A stretch of 64,000 bases of DNA from Chloroflexota bacterium (GTDB taxonomy: Bacteria; Chloroflexota; Limnocylindria; Limnocylindrales; CSP1-4), in NCBI GenBank assembly GCA_947475545.1, contig CANJLL010000001.1, positions 124,001 to 188,000 on the forward strand. The letters are read 5' to 3'. The stretch's first letter is position 1; each line of letters starts with the position of its first letter. This document shows positions 1 to 9,361 of this stretch, piece after piece. The translations under genes were made by a program, and so were the position numbers. Below the pieces are notes generated by a model that saw nothing but the letters and a program-made list of their open reading frames with translations, was not told the origin of the DNA and did not search any database.

Positions 1-17
1 CGACATCGGAGCCATTG

Positions 18-992
18 ATGAGCTTGCGCGAACCTGACGCCGATACCCGCCGGTCCTGGTTCTCGACCATGCTCCGGATCCGCGCCTTCGAGGACCGGAT
101 CCAGGAGCTGTTCATGAGTGGCGCGATCGGCGGGACGACGCATCTGTGCCAGGGCCAGGAGGCGGTCTCGGTGGGCTCCATCGGCTCGATGGAGCCAGGC
201 GACGTCCAGACCAACACCTATCGCGGCCACGGCGAGGCCCTGGCGCTCGGCATGGCGTCCGAGACGGCGTTCGCCGAGCTGATGGGCAAGGCCACGGGCG
301 GCTCGGGCGGGGTCGGCGGCTCGATGCACCTGATTGATTTCTCGAAGGGCAACATCGGCGCCAATGCCATCGTCGGCGCGGGCATGCCGATCGCGCTGGG
401 GGCCGCGGTCGGCTTCCAGATGCAGCAGCGCCCCAATGTCGCGCTCTCGTTCTTCGGGGATGGTGCCATCAACATCGGGACCTTCCACGAGGCCCTCAAC
501 ATGGCCTCCCTGTGGCAGGCACCGGTCGTGTTCATCATCACGAACAACCTGTACGGCGAGTACTCGCCGATCAGCAGCACGACCTCGGGCGGACCTGATC
601 TTGCGCGCCGCGCCGATCCCTACGGCATGCCTGGCGTCAGCGTCGATGGCCAGGACATCGACGCCGTCCATGCCGCGGTGAGCGCGGCCGTGGAGCGTGC
701 CCGGGGTGGAGGAGGGCCCAGTCTCCTCGAGATGAAGACGTACCGGTACCGCGGCCATTCGCGATCGGACCCAGCCAGGTATCGACCGGCCGGCGAGCTG
801 GAGGCGTGGAAGGAACGCGACCCGATCGACATCCTCGGCCGCCGACTGGCGGTCGAGGGGATCCTGTCCGCCGAGGCCCAGCTTGGCCTCCGTGCCGCGA
901 TCCAGGCCGAGATCGACGGCGCCGCCGAGCGCGCGACCGCCGCCCCCTATCCCACCCTCGAGGAGACGAGCTCGTATGTCTACGCTGACTGA
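18..992 (+). CDS. pdhA: 2-oxoacid dehydrogenase E1 component, alpha subunit (pyruvate/acetoin dehydrogenase type)
   Basis: A 324-residue protein, normal length for an E1 alpha subunit. The thiamine diphosphate-binding motif is clear: GDG at residues 147-149, followed about 30 residues later by the paired asparagines of IITNN. The early RxFE...Q segment (RIRAFEDRIQELF) and the YRGHG and YRYRGHSRSD segments are typical of E1 alpha. With the beta subunit, which overlaps its 3' end by 17 nt, it would decarboxylate a 2-oxoacid and pass the acyl group to an E2 lipoyl domain. E2 and E3 are not in view; the window begins just upstream, so they may lie outside it. Substrate (pyruvate, acetoin or branched 2-oxoacid) cannot be fixed from sequence. 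The ATG at 18 is preferred; a TTG lies one codon upstream. Confidence 0.9.
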   Translation: MSLREPDADTRRSWFSTMLRIRAFEDRIQELFMSGAIGGTTHLCQGQEAVSVGSIGSMEPGDVQTNTYRGHGEALALGMASETAFAELMGKATGGSGGVGGSMHLIDFSKGNIGANAIVGAGMPIALGAAVGFQMQQRPNVALSFFGDGAINIGTFHEALNMASLWQAPVVFIITNNLYGEYSPISSTTSGGPDLARRADPYGMPGVSVDGQDIDAVHAAVSAAVERARGGGGPSLLEMKTYRYRGHSRSDPARYRPAGELEAWKERDPIDILGRRLAVEGILSAEAQLGLRAAIQAEIDGAAERATAAPYPTLEETSSYVYAD

Positions 993-2007
993 ACCCGCCT
1001 TGGTGGCCGTGCCGGCGGCCGGGGCGGCGGGCACCGTGGAGCTCACCTACCGCGACGCGATCAACGCCGCACTCCGCGACTCGATGACGGACGACGTCCG
1101 GGTGCTCCTGATGGGCGAGGACGTGGGGGCGGATGGTGGCGTCTTCAAGACCAACAGCGGCCTGATCGAGGACTTCGGACCGGCGCGGATTCGCAACACG
1201 CCCATCTGCGAGAACGCGTTCGTCGGCGTCGCGCTGGGCATGAGCCTGGTGGGCCTGCGGCCGGTCGTCGAGATCATGTTCGCGGACTTCCTGCCCACCG
1301 CCGGTGACGCGATCGTCAACCAGCTCCCCAAGTATCGCTTCATGTCCGGCGGCCAGTGCTCGGTCCCGGTCACCATCCGGGTGATCGGCGGGGGCACGGG
1401 CCAGTTCGGCACCCAGCACTCCGCCACCTACGAGAGCTGGTTTGGCCACCTGCCCGGACTGCGCGTCGCCACGGCTGCGACCCCGGGGTCCGCGTACTCG
1501 CTGCTGCGCGCCGCGATCGCCCACGACAATCCCGTCATCGTCTACGAGCACAAGGCGCTCTACGGCCGAAAGGGACCCGTGACCCGGGGCGAGGTCGCCG
1601 AGATCGGCAAGGCGCAGGTCCTGCGCACGGGCTCGGACGTCACGATCCTGGCGTCGATGCTCATGGTGGAACGCTCGCTGGCCGCGGCCGAGACGCTCGC
1701 CGCCGACGGGATCGCCGCGGAGGTGATCGACCTGCGCTGGGTCCGCCCAATCGACCTGCCCACCATCCGCGCCTCGGTCGAACGGACCGGCCGGCTGGTG
1801 GTGGCCGAGGAGCAGGTCCACGCCGGCGGCTGGGGCGCCACGGTCATCTCCGAGCTGACCATGGGCGGGGTCGCGTGGCGGTCCGCCCCGCGCCGCGTCA
1901 GCCTCCCGGACGACTATCCCGTCCCGTACTCGCCACCGCTCGAGACCCTGATCGTCCCGTCGGCTGCCGGGATCGCCGCCGCCGCGCGATCGGCGGTCGG
2001 GCTATGA
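976..2007 (+). CDS. pdhB: 2-oxoacid dehydrogenase E1 component, beta subunit
   Basis: A 343-residue E1 beta subunit. It has a transketolase-like pyrimidine domain (LTYRDAINAAL, then LLMGEDVG) and a C-terminal transketolase domain containing DLRWVRPID and VVAEEQ, both conserved in this family. It pairs with the E1 alpha gene, whose last 17 nt it overlaps, so the two are probably translationally coupled. The ATG start lies inside the alpha gene; an upstream extension in this frame would only read alpha-coding sequence. The stop codon overlaps the ATG of the next gene (ATGA), so the enolase-superfamily enzyme is in the same operon. That neighbour suggests a catabolic dehydrogenase rather than the housekeeping pyruvate complex, but this is inference. 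Confidence 0.9.
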   Translation: MSTLTEPALVAVPAAGAAGTVELTYRDAINAALRDSMTDDVRVLLMGEDVGADGGVFKTNSGLIEDFGPARIRNTPICENAFVGVALGMSLVGLRPVVEIMFADFLPTAGDAIVNQLPKYRFMSGGQCSVPVTIRVIGGGTGQFGTQHSATYESWFGHLPGLRVATAATPGSAYSLLRAAIAHDNPVIVYEHKALYGRKGPVTRGEVAEIGKAQVLRTGSDVTILASMLMVERSLAAAETLAADGIAAEVIDLRWVRPIDLPTIRASVERTGRLVVAEEQVHAGGWGATVISELTMGGVAWRSAPRRVSLPDDYPVPYSPPLETLIVPSAAGIAAAARSAVGL

Positions 2008-3254
2008 CGGAGCCCGGGGCCATGTCGGACGTCGCGTCCGGCGTCACTGGCGCCGTCGCGCCCGGCGTCACTGGCGCCGTCGCGCCCGCCGTCGCGCTCC
2101 CAGGCCTCGGCGCCGGGGCGCTGATCATCGAGCGGGTGGAGACCCTGGCGTTGCGGGCCCCGCTGGGCCGCCGCTATCAGGGCAGCGCGTACAGCATGGA
2201 CAACCGGTGCACCATCGTGACCCGGCTGTTCACGAGGGACGGACTGGTCTCCGAGGTCTACACCGGGGACACCGACATCGAGCAGGCCCTGATCGTCGGC
2301 ATCATCCACGACGAGCTGGCGCCACGGATCATCGGCCGGAGCGCGGCCGACCCGGAGGGCGCCTGGCGGGCCATGGAGCCCTCCACCAACGACATCCTGC
2401 GCGACCGCGGCCTCGCCCTCCAGGCGATCGCGTGCGTGGACGCGGCGGTCTGGGACCTGTTCGGCCGGGCCGTCGGGGTGCCGCTCCACCGGCTCTGGGG
2501 CAGCGTCACCGACACGCTCCCCATCACCGTCATCGGCGGCTACTACCACCTCGTCGGCGACGACCTGGGCCGGACGATGGCGAGCTACATCGACGCCGGG
2601 TTTGCCGGGGTCAAGTTCAAGGTCGGGGGCCGGAGCCCGATCGAGGACGCCGGGCGCGTCCGGGCGGCCCGGGAGGCCCTCGGGCCGGGCGCGGCGCTGA
2701 TGATCGACGCCAACCAGGGCTATGACCGGGCGCAGGCGGTGGAGTTGGGCAGGCTGGTCTCGGATCTGGGCATCCGCTGGTTCGAGGAGCCCTGTCGCTG
2801 GACCAACGACCGGCGCTGGATGCGGGACGTCCGGTACCAGACCGGGATTCCGGTCTGCGCCGGCCAGAGCGAGACCACCCTGCGCGGCATCCGCGACCTC
2901 ATCGTGGATGGTGCCATCGACGTCTCCAACTTCGACGCCTCGTGGTCCGGGGGTCCCACCGTGTGGCGGAAGGCCGCCGGACTGGCCGCGGCCTTCGGCG
3001 TGGAACTGGGCCACCACGAGGAGCCGCAGATCTCAAGCCACCTGCTGGCGAGCGTCCCGGACCACGCCTTTGTCGAGTGCTTCGACGAGGACCGCGACCC
3101 GTTCTTCTGGCGACTGACGGACATGTCCAGCCGGGTCAGCGGCGGTCTCTACCGGCTGCCAGAGCGGCCTGGCTTCGGCATCGAGCTGGACTGGGACTAC
3201 GTCAACGCCCACACGCTGGACCGTCGGGTGACGGAGCATCGGATGGGTTCCTAG
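2004..3254 (+). CDS. Mandelate racemase/muconate lactonizing enzyme family protein (enolase superfamily, likely acid-sugar dehydratase or racemase)
   Basis: A 416-residue enolase-superfamily enzyme with a complete active site. Lys-x-Lys is K204-F-K206. The metal ligands are D235 (DANQGY), E261/E262 in FEEP and E290 (GQSE). D311 (NFDAS) and H337 or H338 (GHHEE) form the Asp-His dyad of the mandelate racemase subgroup. Such enzymes abstract a proton alpha to a carboxylate; many are sugar-acid dehydratases. The true substrate is unknown. The first ~45 residues precede the usual N-terminus (IIERVETLALR) and contain a duplicated eight-residue GVTGAVAP unit, so the start could lie downstream. ATG 2004 is chosen for its 4-nt overlap with the E1 beta stop; ATG 2022 is an alternative. 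Confidence 0.85.
   Translation: MTEPGAMSDVASGVTGAVAPGVTGAVAPAVALPGLGAGALIIERVETLALRAPLGRRYQGSAYSMDNRCTIVTRLFTRDGLVSEVYTGDTDIEQALIVGIIHDELAPRIIGRSAADPEGAWRAMEPSTNDILRDRGLALQAIACVDAAVWDLFGRAVGVPLHRLWGSVTDTLPITVIGGYYHLVGDDLGRTMASYIDAGFAGVKFKVGGRSPIEDAGRVRAAREALGPGAALMIDANQGYDRAQAVELGRLVSDLGIRWFEEPCRWTNDRRWMRDVRYQTGIPVCAGQSETTLRGIRDLIVDGAIDVSNFDASWSGGPTVWRKAAGLAAAFGVELGHHEEPQISSHLLASVPDHAFVECFDEDRDPFFWRLTDMSSRVSGGLYRLPERPGFGIELDWDYVNAHTLDRRVTEHRMGS
2040..2087 (+). repeat. 24-bp tandem duplication, two perfect copies, in-frame
   Basis: Two identical 24-bp units (2040-2063 and 2064-2087) encode GVTGAVAP twice near the N-terminus of the enolase-superfamily protein, in a segment with no family homology. 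This could be a recent slippage duplication in a low-constraint leader. Confidence 0.8.
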
Positions 3255-3691
3255 CCACCCCGGGTCGGCCGGCGCGCCACAGCGCTGCGGGCGGCGATCA
3301 GCCTCCTGCCAGCGAACTCACGCTATTCACACCCGGTGAGGACTACGCGGGTTGCCGCCCCGCACCCGAGTCGCCGCGCCTCCGGAATGTGCCGACGCGA
3401 GCGTGCGTCGGCATGAATCTCGCCGTGGCAGCCGAGCGGGCCGGCCACCGTGACGTTCCGATCATCCGTACTTCTCACCCCATGGGAATAGCGAGAAACG
3501 GCTGGCGGCGGGGATGACATTCGCGTGCGGCGTGCGATCTCTGCCCGCCGTCGAACAGCACTTGCAACGCGCACGCCGCCTGTGGTATGCCTCGCAGATG
3601 GATCCAACTGGCCCCTGCGCGCTGTCCAGCTCGTCGCTGCCCAGGTCGTCGCCGCCTGCGGTGAGTGACCGCCGCCGCTCGCGGGTCCGAG
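3255..3691. other. Intergenic stretch of about 440 bp with no convincing gene
   Basis: No ORF here has family-like features, although short frames exist on both strands. The only clear structure is a 9-bp hairpin at 3390-3413. A promoter for the downstream membrane protein is presumably here, but I see no good -35/-10 pair. Confidence 0.5.
3390..3413 (+). terminator. Hairpin downstream of the E1/enolase operon, possible terminator
   Basis: TGCCGACGC and GCGTCGGCA form a perfect 9-bp stem around a 6-nt loop, 136 nt after the operon's last stop. There is no following T-run, so intrinsic termination is uncertain. Confidence 0.35.
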
Positions 3692-4324
3692 ATGGATGCG
3701 AACGCCCAGGCCGAGGGCAGCATCACCGAGCCAGGGCCGGAACCGATGTACGGGCCCGCCGCGTATCGGTCGACCCAGGGGCGGATTGGCTGCGTCGTCG
3801 TGGTGGCATCGCTGCCGGCCGGCTTGCTCGCCGCCGGCTGGCTCCATGTTGACGCAGCGCTGGTCTTCGCCGGCCTGTGGGTCCTCGCCGCGGTGAGCCA
3901 GGTTCCACTCGGCCGGTGGAGCGGCGACTGGCCGGCGCGGATGGGCCTGGTCGCCTACGTGATCGCCTTCGCCCTCCCTGCCGTGCTCTCGACCCCCGCC
4001 ACTCATGTCAGCGACCACACGCTGCCTGGGTATCAGGTCTTCGCCCTCCCTGCGGGCAGCCCATCGGATTGGATGGCCCGGTTCGATTCGTTCCAGGGAA
4101 TGCCCATTGCGAGCGGGGCCTGGTTGGCCAACCCGTTGTTCCTGTTGGGACTTGGGCTGTATCGGCACCGGGAGGCGACACTCGCACTGGCGGTCTCGGC
4201 CGGAGCCCTGCTGCTCGGCCTTCCGATGCTTGCCCGGGTCAGTCCCGGCGTCGGCTGCGCGGCCTGGCTGGCCGGCCCTGCCTTCCTGGCGATCGCGTCG
4301 ACCCGCGCCCGGAGCTACTGGTGA
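3692..4324 (+). CDS. Uncharacterised integral membrane protein
   Basis: A 210-residue protein I do not recognise. A polar N-terminus of about 28 residues is followed by hydrophobic segments: IGCVVVVASLPAGLLAAGWL, an Ala/Val/Leu-rich stretch after HVDAAL, LVAYVIAFALPAVLS, a region around ANPLFLLGLGLY, ALAVSAGALLLGLPML, and a last one near AWLAGPAFLAIAS. This predicts about five or six transmembrane helices. A hydrophilic loop between helices carries SDWMARFDSFQGMP. The ATG at 3692 is used because the upstream GTG at 3665 adds only low-complexity residues. It stands alone between the E1/enolase operon and the convergent FAD/Fe-S gene. No function is proposed. Confidence 0.6.
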   Translation: MDANAQAEGSITEPGPEPMYGPAAYRSTQGRIGCVVVVASLPAGLLAAGWLHVDAALVFAGLWVLAAVSQVPLGRWSGDWPARMGLVAYVIAFALPAVLSTPATHVSDHTLPGYQVFALPAGSPSDWMARFDSFQGMPIASGAWLANPLFLLGLGLYRHREATLALAVSAGALLLGLPMLARVSPGVGCAAWLAGPAFLAIASTRARSYW

Positions 4325-4477
4325 GGCGGACGTGCCCGCCACGCCGCCCTGTGGGCCGCGTTCGCCCGATGGAGTCTCACCAGCCGAGGCGCCGTGGCTG
4401 AACCCCGGCGGCCCCAGCGCCCACTGTCCTCGGCCCGCCGCTCAGGCTGCGCCCGCCGTCGAGACCTGGCCCGTCAC

Positions 4478-7426
4478 TCAGGCCCCGAGCGACCGCCGGA
4501 TGGTCGAGATGAGCGCGGTTGACTCCAGCTCCGAGAGCTGGTCCAGCTGCATCACGCAGCTGAAGCCGTCGACCACCACCGGCCCGCCGCCCGCATCATC
4601 CACCGCGGCATGGACCTTGGGCAGCCACTGCTCCTGGCCGATCTTCCGGGAGAGCGGTTCGTGCTCGGCCCGGTAGCCGAACGATCCCGCCAGCCCGCAG
4701 CAGCCGGCATCCAGCATCTTCGGGGCGAAGCCCGCGCGGCGCAGGACCTCGCGATCCGCGGCTGGCGTCCCGATGGACCGCCCGTGGCAGTGGGGCTGCA
4801 CCACGATGGGCGCGGCCAGGGCAGGGATCTCGCCGCCCGCCGCCCGCCGCGTCTCCAGGGCGGCCGCGAACCCCGGCGAGGCGAGCAGGTGCTCCGCCGG
4901 GCTCCGCGCGAGCGAGGCGAGCACCGTGGCCCGTGGGTCGCCGGCCAGCAGTGACGGCAGCTCGTCCCGGAACGCGGCGAGGCAGCTGGGTTCGGGGACC
5001 ACCACCGGGATCCCCCTGGAGGTCCACGGCTCCAGCACGTCGAGGAGGCGGGTCAGCGTGGCTCGAGCCCGGCCCAGCATGCCGGCGTCGTACAGGGTGC
5101 GGCCGCAGCACGCCCACGCGGACGGCACTGCCACCCGGTCGCCGGTCGCCTCCAGCACCGCCACGAGGTCATCCGCCACGCCCGGCCGGAACGAATCGGT
5201 GAAGGAGTCCGGCCAGACCACCACGCTGGCGGCCAGGTCGTCCCGATGATCGGCCGCGGTCCGGCCATGCCGGAACGTGGTGCCGGCGAAGTGGGGCGCC
5301 GGCCGCGCGGTGGTGACGCCCGCGACCTTTCGGACGACCGTCCCCACCACCGGCAGCCCGAGGGCGAGGTTGGGCAGCCAGGTGGCGCGCGACAACGCCC
5401 GGGCGATCCACGGCAGCAGCGCCAGGGCGACCATGGATCGCGGGCGGATCCGGCCTTCGTAGTAGTGGGACAGGAACTCCGACTTGTAGCTGGCGACATC
5501 CACGCGGGTTGGGCAGTCCGTCAGGCAGCCCTTGCACGACAGGCACAGGTCCAGCGCTTCTCGCACGTCCTCGTTGCGCCAGGTCGCGGGCGTGGTCTCG
5601 CCCTGGAACAGCTCCACGAGCAGCTTGGCCCGCCCGCGGGTGGAATGACGCTCCTCGCCCGTCGCGCGGTACGACGGGCACATGGTCCCCGCGTCGTCGC
5701 GCAGGCACTTGCCCACGCCCACGCACCGCTCGGCGCCCGCCTGGAGCGCGGCGCCGCCGCGGCCGAAGATCGCGACCAGCGCCGGGTCCCCGGCGGCGCG
5801 ATGATCCGGCCCGTAGCGCAGATTGGCGTCCAACGGGAAGGCATCCACGCCCTTGCCCGGGTTCATCCGGCCGCGGGGGTCAAAGACGCTCTTGAACCGG
5901 CGGAAGGCCGTCATCAGCTCGGGCCCGTACATCCGCTCCAGGAGCTCCCCGCGCGCCTGGCCGTCGCCGTGCTCGCCGGAGAGGGAGCCGCCCATGGAGA
6001 CCACCAGGTCCGCGGCGCGCTCGATGTAGCGGCGATAGTCGCGCAGGCCCTTCTCCGACGAGAAGTCGAATGGGTTGCGCGTGTGCACGCAGCCCTGGCC
6101 GAAGTGGCCGTACAGCGCCCCCGAGTAGCCAAACTCCGCCCAGAGCGTCGTGAGCGACCGCAGGTAACGGCCAAGGTCGCCTGGGGCGACGGCCGCGTCC
6201 TCCCAGCCCTCGAAGTTATGGGATCCGTCGGGCGAGATCGCGGTCGCGCCCAGGGCCGTCTCGCGCAGCAGCCAGACCCGCGCCTGCTCGTCGCGGTCCG
6301 CGAACCGCCGCCACTCGATGCCGGCCGGCAGCGCCGCGATGAAGGCATCGACGAGCCCGTCCGCCGTCGCCGGGTCGTCGTCACCAAGCTCGGCGATCAG
6401 CCAGCCCTTGCCCGGCGGCAGGAGGCCCATGTGCTCCACGTTGAGCGGCCGGGCACGCATCTGCTCCATGAGCGTGACGTCGAAGCCCTCCAGCGCCAGC
6501 AGGCGTTGGGCGAGGAGTGACGGAACAGCATCCGCGGCGACGAAGATGTCCGGGTAGCCCAGGACGACCAGCCGGCGGTGCTGCGGGCTATCGATGAGGC
6601 GGACCACGGCCTCGGTCACCACGCCGCAGCCCGACTCGCTGCCCACCAGCGCCCGTGCCACGTGGAACCCGCGCTCGGGGAGGAGCTCGTCGAGGTTGTA
6701 CCCGCTGACCCGGCGCGGGATCTGCGGGTAGCGAGCGCGGATCCGGATGGCATGCTCGGTCGCAATGTCGCGCAGGGTGCCCAGCACCTCCGCCAGGTAG
6801 CCGCCGCCGGCTACGGCCGCGTCATAGCCAGACCCGTCGAACGACCCGACGTCGATCGACTCGCCGCCGTACGTGACCAGCGTCAGGCGCTCGACGTTGT
6901 CGACCGTCTTGCCCGCGAAGAGGGCGTGGCTGCCACACGAGTTGTTGCCGATCATCCCGCCCAGCGTGCACCAGGCATGCGTGGCCGGGTCCGGGCCGAA
7001 CGTGAGCCCGTGCAGCTCGGCGGCGCGCCGGAGGTCGTCGAGGATCACGCCCGGCTGGACGCGGGCCGTCCGGCCCACCGGGTCGAGCTCCAGGATCCGG
7101 TTCATGTGGCGGCGCGTGTCGAGGATGACTGCGACGTTGCAGGCCTGGCCGGCCAGGCTGGTGCCCGAACCCCGGGCCAGGACCGCCGCGTCGTGCTCGG
7201 CACACACGCGCATGGCCGCGACCACGTCGTCGTGATCGAGCGGGTAGACCACGCCCAGCGGGATCTGGCGGTAGTTCGACGAGTCCGTGGCATACACGGA
7301 GCGGGTGGCCGCATCGAACCGGACTTCGCCGCGGACGGCCCCGCGCAGGGCCGCCTCCAGCTGGAGCCGCCCCGGCTCGGTGACCGTGGACCGATCGACC
7401 CGCCCGCCGGGCGCGACGAGCGTCAT
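4478..7426 (-). CDS. FAD-linked oxidase fused to Fe-S/CCG domains (YdiJ / D-2-hydroxyacid dehydrogenase type)
   Basis: A 982-residue fusion. The N-terminal third is a PCMH-type FAD-binding domain (VLARGSGTSLAGQACN, then GGMIGNNSCGSHALF). It is followed by the FAD-linked oxidase C-terminal domain, which contains GALYGHFGQGCVHTRNPF and GGSLSGEHGDGQ. Next come ferredoxin-like cysteine clusters, CVGVGKC...C and CLSCKGCLTDCP. The C-terminal part carries two CCG cysteine-rich motifs (ACCGRTLYD and GCCGLAGSFGY). Proteins of this architecture (glycolate oxidase GlcD plus GlpC-like halves, or E. coli YdiJ) oxidise D-2-hydroxy acids and feed electrons to quinones; the substrate here is unknown. Its ATG overlaps the stop of the FAH-family gene by 4 nt, so the two are co-transcribed. 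Confidence 0.88.
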   Translation of the reverse strand: MTLVAPGGRVDRSTVTEPGRLQLEAALRGAVRGEVRFDAATRSVYATDSSNYRQIPLGVVYPLDHDDVVAAMRVCAEHDAAVLARGSGTSLAGQACNVAVILDTRRHMNRILELDPVGRTARVQPGVILDDLRRAAELHGLTFGPDPATHAWCTLGGMIGNNSCGSHALFAGKTVDNVERLTLVTYGGESIDVGSFDGSGYDAAVAGGGYLAEVLGTLRDIATEHAIRIRARYPQIPRRVSGYNLDELLPERGFHVARALVGSESGCGVVTEAVVRLIDSPQHRRLVVLGYPDIFVAADAVPSLLAQRLLALEGFDVTLMEQMRARPLNVEHMGLLPPGKGWLIAELGDDDPATADGLVDAFIAALPAGIEWRRFADRDEQARVWLLRETALGATAISPDGSHNFEGWEDAAVAPGDLGRYLRSLTTLWAEFGYSGALYGHFGQGCVHTRNPFDFSSEKGLRDYRRYIERAADLVVSMGGSLSGEHGDGQARGELLERMYGPELMTAFRRFKSVFDPRGRMNPGKGVDAFPLDANLRYGPDHRAAGDPALVAIFGRGGAALQAGAERCVGVGKCLRDDAGTMCPSYRATGEERHSTRGRAKLLVELFQGETTPATWRNEDVREALDLCLSCKGCLTDCPTRVDVASYKSEFLSHYYEGRIRPRSMVALALLPWIARALSRATWLPNLALGLPVVGTVVRKVAGVTTARPAPHFAGTTFRHGRTAADHRDDLAASVVVWPDSFTDSFRPGVADDLVAVLEATGDRVAVPSAWACCGRTLYDAGMLGRARATLTRLLDVLEPWTSRGIPVVVPEPSCLAAFRDELPSLLAGDPRATVLASLARSPAEHLLASPGFAAALETRRAAGGEIPALAAPIVVQPHCHGRSIGTPAADREVLRRAGFAPKMLDAGCCGLAGSFGYRAEHEPLSRKIGQEQWLPKVHAAVDDAGGGPVVVDGFSCVMQLDQLSELESTALISTIRRSLGA

Positions 7427-8277
7427 GGGGCCGCGACGAACTGCTGGCGCTGCCGTCCCAGTCCGTCGATGCCCAGCTCCACCACATCACCGGCCCGCAG
7501 ATATGGCTTGTCCGGCCGCCCGAGGGCGACGCCTGCCGGGGTCCCCGTGCTGATGATGTCGCCCGGGTCCAGGACCATGAACTGGCTGAGATAGCGGACG
7601 ACCTCGGCCACGCCGAAGATGAGCGTCCGGGTGTTCCCGGTCTGGCGCCGCTGCCCGTTGACGTCGAGCCAGAGGTCCAGGCGGCCGGGATCGGGGACCT
7701 CGTCGGCGGTCACCAGCCACGGCCCGGCCGGGTTGAAGGTCTCGCACGACTTCCCCTTGTCCCACTGGCCGCCCCGCTCCAGCTGGAACTCGCGCTCCGA
7801 GACGTCGTGGTTGACCATGTAGCCGGCGATCGCCGCGAGAGCCTCCTCATGCGACGCGAGGTAGCGGCAGGTCCGCCCAATCACGATCCCCAGCTCCACC
7901 TCCCAGTCCGTCTTCGTGGAGCCGCGCGGGATGCGGACGTCGTCGTTGGGGCCGACGAGGGTGTTGGGCGCCTTGAGGAAGACGACGGGCTCCGTGGGAA
8001 CGGGCGCCCCGGATTCTTCGGCGTGGTCGCGGTAGTTGAGGCCGATGCACACGATCTTGCCCGGCCGGGTGACCGGGGGACCCATGCGTACCGCCGGCAT
8101 GGGTGTCGCGCCCGCAGCGCCGTCGAGCTGGAGCCCCCGGAGCGCCGCGAGTCCGTCGCGCGCGAAGAACGCGGGGTCGAAGTCGCCGACCTGCGCGGTC
8201 ACGTCCACCACGCGATCGTCCGGGAGCAGGAGATGCGGGCGCTCCGCGCCGCTGGGGCCAAGCCGGATCAGCCGCAT
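7423..8277 (-). CDS. Fumarylacetoacetate hydrolase family protein
   Basis: A 284-residue FAH-family protein. The core starts at KIVCIGLNYRDHAEESG; DWEVELGIVIG and the following NHDVSEREFQ carry the metal-binding acidic residues, and DIISTGTPAGVALG is the conserved loop near the C-terminus. Relatives hydrolyse or decarboxylate 2-oxo-acids such as acylpyruvates or 2-hydroxyhepta-2,4-dienedioate. The ATG at 8277 (MRLIRLG) is chosen; an upstream in-frame extension to 8361 has no family similarity. It is directly coupled to the FAD/Fe-S oxidoreductase, which suggests a shared catabolic route for a hydroxy- or keto-acid. Exact reaction not determinable. Confidence 0.87.
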   Translation of the reverse strand: MRLIRLGPSGAERPHLLLPDDRVVDVTAQVGDFDPAFFARDGLAALRGLQLDGAAGATPMPAVRMGPPVTRPGKIVCIGLNYRDHAEESGAPVPTEPVVFLKAPNTLVGPNDDVRIPRGSTKTDWEVELGIVIGRTCRYLASHEEALAAIAGYMVNHDVSEREFQLERGGQWDKGKSCETFNPAGPWLVTADEVPDPGRLDLWLDVNGQRRQTGNTRTLIFGVAEVVRYLSQFMVLDPGDIISTGTPAGVALGRPDKPYLRAGDVVELGIDGLGRQRQQFVAAP

Positions 8278-8406
8278 GGTTGCTGTCACACCCTCCGTCG
8301 CGTCACGGGACCAGACACTGGGTCGTGGGCGAAGTATGGCCGCTGGGTTGGGGCCGCACAACGACGGCCGCCGAGCCCGTCGGCGGTCGCCCGACGAACC
8401 CCCCGG

Positions 8407-9321
8407 TCAATCGGCCGGCTCGGCCGCGAGGTCGGGGGCCGCTCCCTGGCTTCGCCGCCCGATGGCGACCGCGACCACCACCACGATGCCGCCGAGGATC
8501 TGAATCGGGTTGACCCGGTCACCCAGCAGCACCACGGCGACGATGACGCCCAGGAATGGCGTCAAATAGCCATACAGTGCCGCCCGCGCCGCGCCGACCT
8601 TGTGGACGCCCGTGAAGTACAGGACGTTGGTGACGGCCACGCCGAGGATGCCGGTGTAGGCGATCGCCAGCCAGGCGTTGGCCGGGATCGCCCCCCAATC
8701 CTGGCGCGCCAGGTCGGGCAGGCCAAACGGCACCAGCACCAGCGTTCCCACGATCATCGTGAATGACGAGATCTGGAGCGCCGCGTAGCGCCGCATCAGC
8801 GGCCTGATCAGGACCGAGTAGAGGCCCCAGCCGGCCGCGGCGGTCAGCGACAGCGCCGCCCCCGCAAAGGAGATGGCACCCAGGCCCCCGCCCGACCCGC
8901 CGGCCACGATCAGCGCGACCCCCGCGACACCGCCGGTCAGCGCGATCCAGTGGGCGGCATCCAGCCGCTCCTGGCGTGTCACCACGGCGAAGAACGCGGT
9001 CCAGATCGGCGTGGTCCCAAGGAGGAGCGCCACGTTCGAGGCGCTCGTGATCGAGAGGGCCGCCACAAACGTCCCCTGGTTGATGCTCACACCGCACAGC
9101 GCGGCCACCATCAGCAGCCCCAGGTCGCGTCGCCGCACGTGCGGGATGCCTTCCCGGGCCAGCATCACCAGGAGGGTTGCGGCCCCGCCGAGGGTATAGC
9201 GCGCGATGGCGAAGCCGAGCGGGGTGGTGGCGTCAACGCCGAACTTGGCGGCCGCGTAGTTGCCGCTCCACATGAGGACGGCGAGCAGCAGCGCGGCATC
9301 GGCGGACGGCTGGTTACGCAC
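8407..9321 (-). CDS. EamA/DMT family transporter
   Basis: A 304-residue drug/metabolite transporter with two EamA repeats and about ten transmembrane helices. The first repeat begins LLLAVLMWSGNYAAAKFG and contains ALSITSASNVALLLGTTPIWTAFFA. The second begins after residue ~150 (AGWGLYSVLI) and ends YLTPFLGVIVAVVLLGDRVNP. Both signature proline/small-residue loops before the fourth and ninth helices are intact. Members export or import small metabolites, amino acids or nucleotides; substrate unknown. The start is a GTG at 9321. It is on the same strand as its neighbours, with about 130 bp before the FAH gene and 40 bp after the GcvT-fusion gene, so it may be part of one catabolic transcription unit. 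Confidence 0.85.
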   Translation of the reverse strand: MRNQPSADAALLLAVLMWSGNYAAAKFGVDATTPLGFAIARYTLGGAATLLVMLAREGIPHVRRRDLGLLMVAALCGVSINQGTFVAALSITSASNVALLLGTTPIWTAFFAVVTRQERLDAAHWIALTGGVAGVALIVAGGSGGGLGAISFAGAALSLTAAAGWGLYSVLIRPLMRRYAALQISSFTMIVGTLVLVPFGLPDLARQDWGAIPANAWLAIAYTGILGVAVTNVLYFTGVHKVGAARAALYGYLTPFLGVIVAVVLLGDRVNPIQILGGIVVVVAVAIGRRSQGAAPDLAAEPAD

Positions 9322-9361
9322 CGGCGGATTGTAGGTTGGCGGACCGGCCGTCCGTCGCGCC

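Noticed and set aside
637..1821. Long open frame on the minus strand across the E1 genes
   Set aside because: Antisense shadow in high-GC DNA; composition and lack of motifs do not look like a protein, while the plus strand encodes E1 alpha and beta.
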